Positions 39,759-49,131 of a DNA stretch of 64,000 bases are shown in pieces. Below the pieces are notes generated by a model, which did not search any database, was not told the DNA's origin, and saw nothing but the letters and a program-made list of their open reading frames with translations. The stretch's first letter is position 1, and the number at the start of each line of letters is the position of its first letter. Source of the stretch: Oscillospiraceae bacterium (GTDB lineage Bacteria > Bacillota > Clostridia > Oscillospirales > Ruminococcaceae); contig CACXZI010000001.1 in the NCBI GenBank assembly GCA_902772105.1, forward strand, positions 1 through 64,000, given 5' to 3'. The position numbers and the translations under genes are program-made.

Positions 39759-40532
39759 TTAAATATTCTTAATAACTTCTTTTGCAAGCTCTTTATATGC
39801 TAAACATCCTTTTGAACTTTTATCGTAATAGGCTATTGGCTCTCCATAACTTGGCGCTTCCGATAGCTTAACGTTTTTTGGAATCACTGTTTTATATATC
39901 TTCTTAGAAAAATATTTTTTTATTTCGGAAACAACCTGCATTGTTAACTTTAATCTGCTATCATACATCGTTAACAAAACTCCTAAAATTTCAAGCTCTT
40001 TATTATATAGCTCTTTAACATGCCGCATTGTTAAAATTAGCTGCGATAAACCTTCTAATGCATAATATTCACACTGAAGCGGTATAATAACCCCATTGCT
40101 TGCTGTTAATGCATTTAGTGTTAATATTCCAAGAGATGGCGGGCAGTCTATTAAAATAATATCATAATTTTCTTTTATTTTGTCTAGTGCTTGCTTTAAC
40201 AAAAATGCTCTATTCTTTATTTCTATCATCTCTACTTCTGCCCCTGCTAACTCAACCTTTGATGGAATAAAATCTATATTCTTAAACTTTGTTTTTATAA
40301 TAACCTCTTGTGGGTTTTTTTCGTTTATTAATATATCATATATTGAACTTTCTACTTCTTTTTTAGATATCCCCATTCCACTCGTTGAATTTCCTTGAGG
40401 ATCTAAATCTACTAATAATATCTTCTTCTTCTCTAACCCTAAGGCTGCTGTTAAATTAACCGATGTTGTTGTTTTTCCAACCCCACCTTTTTGATTTACT
40501 ATAGAAATCACTGTCGTTTTCTTTATATCCAA
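39759..40532 (-). CDS. parA: Chromosome-partitioning ATPase ParA (Soj)
   Basis: Deviant Walker-A ATPase acting with ParB at the origin; in Bacillus Soj also controls DnaA. The 257-aa length is typical. The deviant P-loop QKGGVGKTTT (about residues 13-22), LVDLDPQGNST switch and IDCPPSLG Walker B are intact. A TTG start is used with AGGAGGGGG about 10 bases upstream. It is first in the parA-parB operon. The 2.7-kb gene-free region with two parS sites lies directly upstream. Confidence 0.97.
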   Translation of the reverse strand: MDIKKTTVISIVNQKGGVGKTTTSVNLTAALGLEKKKILLVDLDPQGNSTSGMGISKKEVESSIYDILINEKNPQEVIIKTKFKNIDFIPSKVELAGAEVEMIEIKNRAFLLKQALDKIKENYDIILIDCPPSLGILTLNALTASNGVIIPLQCEYYALEGLSQLILTMRHVKELYNKELEILGVLLTMYDSRLKLTMQVVSEIKKYFSKKIYKTVIPKNVKLSEAPSYGEPIAYYDKSSKGCLAYKELAKEVIKNI

Positions 40533-40604
40533 AAGTTTAAATCCCCCTCCTTTTTCTCTAAATTTATTTTATCATATCTTATTTTTATTTCAACACTTTT
40601 TTTT

Positions 40605-41068
40605 ACGTAGATAATTTGCTGAATCTTAAAATAAATCACTCGCTCTTTTTTCATTACGTAGAAAATTTGATTTAATTTTTAATTAATACTCACTGGGAAA
40701 TTTTATTGAATTTAAAAAACCTGCTAAACTTATTTTTTATAATATAATAAATTTATTTTAAAAAAAGATTTAAATTAAATTATTATATTATCTAATAAAA
40801 ATTCCACATTAGTTAATTCAGTTTAGAAACATATGAATTTAAATTAATTTGAAATATTATCTGAATATAATAATTATGTTTGTTTCTTATTTAACTGATT
40901 ATATTTTTTACTTATAAAAATGTTTGTTAATATTCAAAATTTAATAAAACTCAATAATTTTAAAACCTACTAAATTCTTTTCATTACGTAGAAAATTTGC
41001 TATAACAATAAATTTTTCACTCGCCATAAAGCTTAATCAAACTTTTAAAACCTGCTAAATTCTATTTT
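40605..41068 (+). repeat. Sparse, decayed mosaic repeat units
   Basis: Two degraded units (40605-40735 and 40965-41065) with TTTACGTAG/CATTACGTAG, CACTCGC and CCTGCTAAA. They are in the majority orientation, with AT-rich sequence between them. Confidence 0.7.
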
Positions 41069-41582
41069 AAGTTCATCACTAACTATTTTTTTAATTTGTG
41101 TATAATTTAAAATACCTTTTAAAATTCACCTTAATATTAGTTCTACAAAATCTTTTAAACATGCCAAATTTTTTAATTAAATTAGAATTTTTACTACGTA
41201 ATAGTTTATTTAGTTAACCCCTTTGCTATTTTTTATTTATATTTAATTGAATATAGCTATAATAAATTTCATTTATTTGCTTTTTAAAAACATATTTATA
41301 GATTTTTTAAAATTTAATTCTGTTTTTTATTTAGAACTAAGCATAATAAATTTTATATTTTTTAACTTGTTTTTTTAATATGTAGAAAATTTATTGTTTT
41401 ATATTGAATATATTTCAAAATTTATTTTAATTTGATTTTTAGTTTTCACTTACCATTTTTATTAATTAATTTATCATAATTTTAATTGGTGTTTTTATTT
41501 TAAAAATTAAACAAAAATTATTAAAAATATTTTTAATCACTTCAATAATAATAAATATATCCTTTTAATGTTTTTTAAATAA

Positions 41583-41598
41583 TGTTTCACGTGAAACA
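41583..41598. promoter_or_regulatory. parS site 1 (perfect)
   Basis: TGTTTCACGTGAAACA, an exact match to the 16-bp palindromic ParB-binding parS consensus, in the gene-free region between parA and noc. Confidence 0.95.
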
Positions 41599-41869
41599 TT
41601 TTAGTTATAATATTTTTTATATTTATTAATTAATTTTTATATAATCCATAAAAAATAATTTTAGTAATAATCAATATGGTTAACAAAATTATTTGATTTT
41701 TTAAAAAAATTATTATTTAAAAATTTATTTATTATTTTTATTAAAATATTTTATATACAATACTTAACTAAAAAATAAATTATAACACATTAAAAATATT
41801 TATAATTTATTCGAAAATTTATTAAATATTAAAACAGATTTATTAAATTATTAAAATTAAATAAATTTC

Positions 41870-42620
41870 TTCTATGTACTGAAAAAATAGTGAGTGGTTT
41901 ATTTTAAATAGATTTTAGCAGGCAGAATGAAGTTTCTTTAAACTTCCTAGCGAGTGATCAATTAAATATTTTATCAAAATTACTACGTAACGAAAGAATT
42001 TAACAGGTTTTTAAATTAGATTAAATGGTATGGCGATTGTTTTATTTTAAATAGAATTTAACATGCTAATTAAAGTTTGATTAAATGGTATAAGAAAAGA
42101 TTTAATTTAAATAGGATTTAGCAGGCTAAATAAAGTTATATAAATTTCCTGGCAAGTGATAACCTTAAAATTAGATTAAACCAACTATATAATGAAAAAA
42201 ATTTAGCAGGTCGTAGTAACTATAAGTTTTAATGAAACTTTCCAGCGAGTGATAAACTTAAAATAATATCAAATTTAAAACGGAATGAAAATTTGATTAA
42301 ACTTTCTAGCTAGTGACTAATAAAAATCCTAGAAAATTTGCTACGTAATAAAAACTGTAAATTTTAATAAAATGTTTTAGCAAATTATAATTTTAAAATA
42401 ATAGCAAATTTAATACATAATAAAAAAATTAACAAATAAAATAAACTTTAGATTTTAATAAAATATTCCAGTAAATCAATAACTATAATTTATATGAAAT
42501 ATATTAAAATATATAAAATTTCCCAACAAATTATAAACTAAAAGTTAAATTAAAATAACTAAGTAATAAAAAAATAAAGAGTGATATATTTTAAGTTTTA
42601 GTGAACTATCTACGTAATAA
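41870..42620 (-). repeat. Decayed mosaic repeat cluster in reverse orientation
   Basis: GGCGATTG, GCGAGTGAT, TTTAGCAGG and CTACGTAAT appear with many substitutions. The identity between units is clearly lower than in the paralogue cluster, so this looks like an older array. Surrounding sequence (40536-43244) is gene-free and AT-rich. Confidence 0.7.
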
Positions 42621-43158
42621 AACTTTTTAATTTTAAAACTATTTATTATAATATTGTAAACACAAATATAGAAAATTTAAAAACATAAGCTATTTTAAAT
42701 TAAACTATTTATAGATAAGAGTCTAAACTAATATTTTTTTAATATGTTAATAAACACTTATTGCTTTTTAGATTGATTTTATTTGATAGATAACTTTGCA
42801 ATATGATAATTATTGTATAACTTATATTATATAAAATATTTTACTATTGCATATTTTAATTATTATAAAACTATATATTATTAAAATTTTAGTTAATATA
42901 ACTTTTTAATTTGAATTAAACTAATTTAAAACTATGTTTAAAATAATAAAAGCTTTAACAAAATATCAACAAATTAATCTTGATTTAAATTTATTATTAA
43001 ATAATTTTAATTTGCTGGTTCTAACAAAACATATTTAATATAAGCTGAATTTAAATTAACAAATATTTTATATAAATTTTATTTTTACTTCCTAATATTT
43101 CAATCAAAATATTTTTAAGATATGTTGAATTGTTTTAAAAAACGTAATAAAAAATGAA

Positions 43159-43174
43159 TGTTTCACGTGAAACA
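43159..43174. promoter_or_regulatory. parS site 2 (perfect)
   Basis: A second exact TGTTTCACGTGAAACA, about 1.6 kb from the first and 70 bp downstream of the noc stop codon. Confidence 0.95.
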
Positions 43175-43244
43175 TTCACTCATTTCATTTTACTATAACT
43201 TAAAATTTTTTTTTAATTAAACAACATAAAATTAATATGAAAAT

Positions 43245-44066
43245 TTATTCTACTAATTTGCTTTGGGTGTTTTTTATTTTCACTATATATTTTATATATC
43301 CATCTTCTTCTTCTTTTTGTACTTTTGCTATAACTCCTGCTTTTCGCATTGTTTTTATTGCACCATCTATTGTATTATAAAAAATTCTTATATCCTTTAT
43401 TATTGGTATTATTTTTTTCTTTTTAACTGTGTTATTAGGCTCAGATAAAATATGCTTTATTAAATTTTCTGTTTGACTAACATTTAATTTTTTTTCTATT
43501 ATTATTTTTAAAACTTCTTCTATTTTTTCTTCCGATGAAATTTTTAAAAGAGCCCTTGCATGCCTTTCTGTTAAATTATTTGTTAAAATCTTAGCTTTTT
43601 GTTCATCTGAAAACTTTAAAAGACGCAATTTGTTTGCAACTGTTGACTGTGCTTTCCCTAATTTTAGAGCAACTTCATCTTGAGTTAACTTCCACTTTTT
43701 TATTAATTTTTCTATTGCTAAAGCTTCCTCAAAAAAATTTAAATTTTTTCTTTGCAGGTTTTCTATTAATGCAAATATTGCGGATTGCTCTTCATTTGTT
43801 TCTAAAATTATGCATGGAACTTCTTCATTTCCAGCTATTTTTGCTGCCTTTAACCTGCGTTCCCCTGAAACTAACTCATAGTTTCTTTCATTATTTAAAC
43901 GAACTGTTATTGGCTGCAACATGCCGTTATATTTTATGCTCTCTGCTAAATCTTTTAGGTCTTCCTTAGAAAAAATAACCCTCGGTTGAGATGGATTTTT
44001 ATATATTTCGCTTATTGGTATTGAAACCACATTATTTATTACCCTTTCTTTAGTAAAAATCCCCAT
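43245..44066 (-). CDS. noc: ParB-family nucleoid occlusion protein Noc
   Basis: A 273-aa ParB paralogue placed between rsmG and parA, exactly where Noc sits in Bacillus and many clostridia. Noc prevents Z-ring assembly over the nucleoid. The sequence has NPSQPRVIFSKEDL, the CTP motif GERRLKAAK, ENLQRKNLNFFEEA, the helix-turn-helix LTQDEVALKLGKAQSTVANK and a C-terminal helical segment ending NTQSKLVE. The N-terminus before the core is short (MGIFTKERVINN); whether it forms the membrane-targeting helix known in Bacillus Noc cannot be judged. ATG start with AAAGGGGAAAG upstream. It could act as a second ParB; the DNA specificity cannot be settled by eye. Confidence 0.88.
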   Translation of the reverse strand: MGIFTKERVINNVVSIPISEIYKNPSQPRVIFSKEDLKDLAESIKYNGMLQPITVRLNNERNYELVSGERRLKAAKIAGNEEVPCIILETNEEQSAIFALIENLQRKNLNFFEEALAIEKLIKKWKLTQDEVALKLGKAQSTVANKLRLLKFSDEQKAKILTNNLTERHARALLKISSEEKIEEVLKIIIEKKLNVSQTENLIKHILSEPNNTVKKKKIIPIIKDIRIFYNTIDGAIKTMRKAGVIAKVQKEEEDGYIKYIVKIKNTQSKLVE

Positions 44067-44192
44067 ATCTTTCCCCTTTTTATTTTTTATTTATGTACTA
44101 GAAAAATTATAACAAAATAAAACAGCTTTTGCCATAACTTTTCATCGCGATTTTCGATTAAAATAACCATAAATAAACATAAAATTAAGATA

Positions 44193-44951
44193 TTAAAGAG
44201 GGTTTTTTGAAATTTTAGAAAAACTCCTTGGGTATTTCGTCGAGCTATGCGATATTTTTTTTATTACTATAATATTTCTTTTGTTTTCTTCTATTTCAAA
44301 ACTTTCTACTTTTTCAACTTTTCCACCTAATATGTTTATTGATTTTTTTGCCAGTTCTAAATCTTCTAGATATTCCGGGCCTTTTAAGGCAACAAAAAAA
44401 CCTCCAACTTCAACAAAAGGAAGACAAAGTTCCGATAGAATATTTAGTTTTGCAACTGCCCTTGCTGTTACTATATTAAACTTTTCTCTATATTCTTCTT
44501 TTTTGGCTAGATTTTCTGCTCTTTCGTTTAGTGATATTATTTTTAAAGATAACATTTTATTAACCTGTTTTAAAAATTCTACTTTTTTTTTGGATGAATC
44601 TAGCTGTGTTACTTTTACATCTTTTTTTGCTATTGCTATTGGGGTTGAAGGAAAACCCGCCCCTGTTCCTATATCTAAAAAACTAAAACTACTTTTAAAT
44701 TCTACAACTTTTAACATCAACAAACTATCTATTATATGCTTATATATCATCTCTTCAAACTTTTTAATTGATGTTAAATTATATTTTTCATTTTCTTCTA
44801 AAAGAAATTTTAAAAAAATAATTAAATCTAATATCTGCTGATCTTCTAAGTTGAAGCCATATTTCTTTAGTGTACATTTTAAAAAATCTATATATTCTCC
44901 ATCTTTTTCTATTTTTAAATCTGTTTTGAATATATCTTTTAAACTCTGCAA
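44193..44951 (-). CDS. rsmG: 16S rRNA (guanine-527-N7)-methyltransferase RsmG
   Basis: SAM-dependent methylation of G527 in 16S rRNA. The 252-aa protein has the N-terminal YNLTSI segment, SAM-binding motif FLDIGTGAGFPSTPIAI (about residues 92-108), TQLDSSKKKVEFL, and the VTARAVAKL and ALKGPEY motifs. The end STKYPRSFSKISKNPL is a family-like C-terminus (YPR...NPL). TTG start with GAGGTGGG 6 bases upstream. It lies 126 bp before noc; the mosaic repeat cluster separates it from mnmG, which is usually adjacent. Confidence 0.96.
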   Translation of the reverse strand: MQSLKDIFKTDLKIEKDGEYIDFLKCTLKKYGFNLEDQQILDLIIFLKFLLEENEKYNLTSIKKFEEMIYKHIIDSLLMLKVVEFKSSFSFLDIGTGAGFPSTPIAIAKKDVKVTQLDSSKKKVEFLKQVNKMLSLKIISLNERAENLAKKEEYREKFNIVTARAVAKLNILSELCLPFVEVGGFFVALKGPEYLEDLELAKKSINILGGKVEKVESFEIEENKRNIIVIKKISHSSTKYPRSFSKISKNPL

Positions 44952-44964
44952 ATTTTTCCCACCT

Positions 44965-45600
44965 CTCTTTCATTACGTAGAAAGTTTGATTTAACTTCTA
45001 TTATATCACTCGCCATGATGTTTAATCAAACTTTTTAAACCTGCTAAATTCTTTTTCAGTACGTAGATAATTTGATAAAACTTAAAATAGATCACTCGCC
45101 AGAAAGTTTTATCTGAATTAATTTGGCCTGCTAAATTCTTTTTCAGTACGTAGTTAGTTTGATATAACTTCTATTATATCACTCGCCAGAAAGTTTTATC
45201 TGAATTAATTTGGCCTGCTAAATTCTTTTTTCATTACGTAAAAAATTTTATGTGAATTTTAATTTATCACTCGCCATACCATTTAATAAAACTTTACTTG
45301 GCCTGCTAAATTCTTTTTTCAGTACGTAGAAAGTTTCATTACGTAGATAATTTGATAAAACTTAAAATAGATCACTCGCCAGAAAATTTTATCTAACTTT
45401 TTAAACCTGCTAAATTCTTTTTTCATTACGTAGTAAGTTTGATTTAACTTCTATTATATCACTCGCCAGAAAGTTTTATCTGAATTAATTTGGCCTGCTA
45501 AACTTTTTTTCAGTACGTAGTTAGTTTGATTTAACTTTTAGTTTTTCACTCGCCAGAAAATTTAATCAAACCTTTTTAACCTGCTAAACTAGGTTTTAAG
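44965..45600 (+). repeat. Mosaic intergenic repeat cluster (about 7 units)
   Basis: Seven CACTCGCC cores starting 14 bp upstream of the rsmG TTG start. The right segment AGAAAGTTTTATCTGAATTA appears in three units behind different left segments. One unit has a doubled left end (GTACGTAGAAAGTTTCATTA then CGTAGATAATTTG). Confidence 0.85.
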
Positions 45601-45801
45601 TCTAATCAAAATTTAAAAAATTTTTAATTAAAACCCCATATAATCTTAATAAATAATTATTTTGAATCTCAACTATGAGTTTAATTTCATAATATTACTA
45701 CACCTAACTTTAACTTTATTAATAAAAAATTAACCTTAATATTTAAAATTTATTTATATCATCCACTATTTTAGTGATTATTTATAATTTCAGCAAACTT
45801 G

Positions 45802-47679
45802 CTACGTTTTAAAAGAACGTTTTAAATATATCATCAAAACTGTTATATCAGCAGGGTTAACCCCTGATATGCTTAAAGCTTGCCCTAAATTTTCTGGCTT
45901 TATTTTATTTAACTTTTCCCTTGCTTCTTTTCTAAGCCCACTAATTTGTTCATAATCTATATCTTTTTTTAACTTTATTTTTTCAACCTCTTTTAATTTC
46001 AAAACCTTCTTTTGCTGCTTTTCTATGAATTCTTCATATTTTAAATCTATTTCTATCTGCTCTTTTATTTCAAATGGAAGTTCTTCTCTCTTCTCTTCAT
46101 CATATTTTTCTAAAAAATCAAAATCTATCTGCGGCCTTTTAATTAGTTCATAAAACCTCTTTGGAACTTCTATTTCGGTTGTTTCTCTTGCTTTTAGTTC
46201 TTCATTTAGCTCCTTTGATGGCTTAATAACAACACCTTTTAATCTTTCTTTTTCTCTTTTTATTATCTCTTGCTTTTTTAAATATTCTTCATATTCTTCA
46301 TCTGTTATTGTTTTTAGTTTATGCCCTATCTCTTTTAACCTTTCATCTGCATTGTCATGCCTTAACAATAATCTATATTCACTTCTTGCTGTCATAACCC
46401 TATATGGCTCATTACATCCCTTCGTTACAAGATCATCTATTAATGTCCCTATATATGACGAAGACCTGCTTAATGTGAACTCTTCCTTTTTATCTATTTT
46501 TAACGCCGCATTAACCCCTGCAACAAAACCTTGAACTGCCGCCTCTTCATAACCCGATGTTCCATTAAACTGCCCTGCGCCATATAACCCTTCTATTGAC
46601 TTGAATTCCAGTGTTCTATATAAATCTGTTGGATTGCAACAATCATATTCTATTGCATAAGCTGGCCTCATCACCTCAATTTTTTCAAACCCTTCTATGC
46701 TCCTTAAAAAATTAATCTGAACATCAAGTGGCAATGATGAAGACATCCCTTGCAGATACATCTCCTGCGTTTCTAAACCCATCGGCTCTATAAATATTGC
46801 ATGACGCTCCTTATCTTTAAATCGAACTACCTTATCTTCAATTGAAGGACAATATCTCGGTCCAACACCTTCAATAACCCCTGAATATAACGGTGATCTA
46901 TCTAAGTTTTTTAATATTATTTCATGCGTTTTTGCATTCGTATGCGCTTTAAAACATTCTATTTTGTTTTCTAACTTCTCTTTTGTTGAAAATGAAAAGT
47001 TATGTATTATTTCATCTCCATATTGAACTTCTAATTTACTAAAATCTATGCTTTTTTTGTTAACTCTTGCTGGTGTCCCTGTTTTAAACCGCCTTAAATT
47101 TATTTTTAGCTCTTTTAATGAATCCGACAAACTATTTGAGTTTGGCATTCCATCTGGACCACTGTTGCTGCTAACTAACCCCACAAACGTTTTAGACTTT
47201 AAATATGTTCCACACGCTATTATCACTGCTTTCGTTTTTATATAATACCCATACTTTGTATATACCCCGCAAACCTTATTGTTCTTAACATCTATTTTAA
47301 CTACTTCATCCTGCTTTAATAATAAATTCTCCTGAGTTTCTAACAATTTCTTCATCTTTATATGGTAGTTTATTTTATCTATTTGCGCTCTAAGACTCCT
47401 AACCGCTGGACCTCTCTTTCTATTTAAAATTTTGCTCTGTATTGTTGTTTCATCCGCTACCTTTCCCATAACTCCACCTAGTGCATCTAACTCACGAACT
47501 AAATGACCTTTCGCTGTTCCTCCTATTGAAGGATTACACGGCATATTCGCTATCTTATCTAACGAAAGCGTTATTAATATCGTTTTCTTCGAAAGCCTTG
47601 CAGATATAACAGCTGCTTCTATACCCGCATGACCTGCCCCCACTACTACTACTTGCGCTTCCTCTTTTATATATTTCAT
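45802..47679 (-). CDS. mnmG: tRNA uridine-34 modification enzyme MnmG (GidA)
   Basis: FAD-dependent partner of MnmE that installs the 5-aminomethyl/carboxymethylaminomethyl group on wobble U34. The 625-aa length is normal. FAD site VVVVGAGHAGIEAA lies near the start, with PCNPSIGGTAKGH and DGMPNSNSLS further on. The ATG at 47679 is chosen for GAGGGAGAGT just upstream; the longer frame to 47763 runs into the mosaic repeat. The C-terminus is conserved (LSISGVNPADITVLMIYLK) but the last codons, TTT AAA ACG TAG, end on the repeat's ACGTAG. It is separated from mnmE by 1.4 kb of repeats although the two are usually adjacent. Confidence 0.97.
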   Translation of the reverse strand: MKYIKEEAQVVVVGAGHAGIEAAVISARLSKKTILITLSLDKIANMPCNPSIGGTAKGHLVRELDALGGVMGKVADETTIQSKILNRKRGPAVRSLRAQIDKINYHIKMKKLLETQENLLLKQDEVVKIDVKNNKVCGVYTKYGYYIKTKAVIIACGTYLKSKTFVGLVSSNSGPDGMPNSNSLSDSLKELKINLRRFKTGTPARVNKKSIDFSKLEVQYGDEIIHNFSFSTKEKLENKIECFKAHTNAKTHEIILKNLDRSPLYSGVIEGVGPRYCPSIEDKVVRFKDKERHAIFIEPMGLETQEMYLQGMSSSLPLDVQINFLRSIEGFEKIEVMRPAYAIEYDCCNPTDLYRTLEFKSIEGLYGAGQFNGTSGYEEAAVQGFVAGVNAALKIDKKEEFTLSRSSSYIGTLIDDLVTKGCNEPYRVMTARSEYRLLLRHDNADERLKEIGHKLKTITDEEYEEYLKKQEIIKREKERLKGVVIKPSKELNEELKARETTEIEVPKRFYELIKRPQIDFDFLEKYDEEKREELPFEIKEQIEIDLKYEEFIEKQQKKVLKLKEVEKIKLKKDIDYEQISGLRKEAREKLNKIKPENLGQALSISGVNPADITVLMIYLKRSFKT

Positions 47680-47696
47680 ACTCTCCCTCTTCCATT

Positions 47697-48985
47697 CTTT
47701 CATTACGTAGCAAGTTTCATTACGTAGATAATTTGATATAACTATAAGTAAATCACTCGCCATGATGTTTTATCTGAATTCATTTGGCCTGCTAAATTCT
47801 TTTTTCATTACGTAAAAAGTTTGATGTAACTTTCATTATATCACTCGCCAGAAAGTTTTATCAGATTTGTTTTGGCCTGCTAAATTCTTTTTTCATTACG
47901 TAGATAATTTGATATAACTATAAGTAAATCACTCGCCATATCATTTAATAAAACTTTATTCGGCCTGCTAAATTCTTTTTCAGTACGTAGTAAGTTTGAT
48001 ATAACTTCTATTATATCACTCGCCAGAAAGTTTTATAAAACTTTATTCGGCCTGCTAAACTAGGTTTAAAATAAAACAAAATTTAAAAGAATTTTTAATT
48101 AAAACCCTTTATAATCTTAATAAAAAATTATTTTGGATTTCAACTGTGAGTTTAATTTCATAATATTATTACACCCAACTTTAATCTAATTAATAAAAAA
48201 TTAATCTTAATATTTAAAATCTATTTATTTCATCTCACCATTCTTTCATTACGTAGCAAGTTTGATGTAACTTCTATTATATCACTCGCCATTTTTTCAG
48301 TACGTAGATAGTTTGATGTGAATTTTAGTTTTTCACTCGCCATAAAGTTTTATCAGATTTGTTTTGGCCTGCTAAATTTTTTTTCATTACGTAGTAAGTT
48401 TGATATAACTTCTATTATATCACTCGCCATAAAGTTTAATCAAATTTAAAAACCTGCTAAATTCTTTTTCAGTACGTAAAAAATTTAATCTAACTTTTAG
48501 TTTTTCACTCGCCATAAAGTTTAATCTAGTTTTAAGACCTGCTAAATTCTTTTTTCATTACGTAGAAAGTTTGATATAACTTTCATTATATCACTTGCCA
48601 TTTTTTCATTACGTAGATAGTTTGATGTGAATTTTAGTTTTTCACTCGCCATAAAGTTTTATCAGATTTATTTTGGCCTGCTAAATTCTTTTTTCAGTAC
48701 GTAAAAAGTTTGCTGAAATTTTAATTTATCACTCGCCATGAAGTTTTATCAAACTTTCATTCCGTTTAAATTTGCTATTATTTTAAGTTTATCACTCGCT
48801 GGAAAGTTTCATTACAACTTATAGTTACTACGGCCTGCTAAATTCTTTTTTCATTACGTAGAAAGTTTGATATAACTTTCATTATATCACTTGCCATTTT
48901 TTCATTACGTAGAAAGTTTGATGTAACTTTCATTATATCACTCGCCATAAAGTTTAATCATACTTCATTTGGCCTGCTAAACTAT
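47697..48985 (+). repeat. Mosaic intergenic repeat clusters (about 14 units)
   Basis: Blocks at 47697-48065 and 48240-48985 in the gap between mnmE and mnmG. About fourteen CACTCGCC/CACTTGCC cores. The linker 48066-48240 matches 45590-45765 closely, so a block plus its flank was copied between the two spacers flanking mnmG. This is the rightmost occurrence of the repeat in the window. Confidence 0.87.
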
Positions 48986-49131
48986 GTTTTTAGTTTAATC
49001 AAAATTTTTAAAAACCTATTTACCTTAACTATAATTTCTAAATTTCTCTTTTAAATATACCCATTCCCTATTAACTACTTTCTATCAACTTTTTTAAATC
49101 TGCCAAAATCAATCTACCTTAATTATATATC

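Noticed and set aside
41097..41105. DnaA box (TGTGTATAA) marking an origin
   Set aside because: A single match to a relaxed consensus in AT-rich DNA, with no cluster or neighbouring dnaA. It is not enough to call oriC.
47680..47763. N-terminal extension of MnmG
   Set aside because: It is encoded by the mosaic repeat. The ATG at 47679 has GAGGGAGAGT directly upstream and matches the family N-terminus.
530..48985. Insertion sequences or transposases carried with the repeat
   Set aside because: No open frame within or between the units resembles a transposase or recombinase; any mobilising enzyme must lie outside the window.
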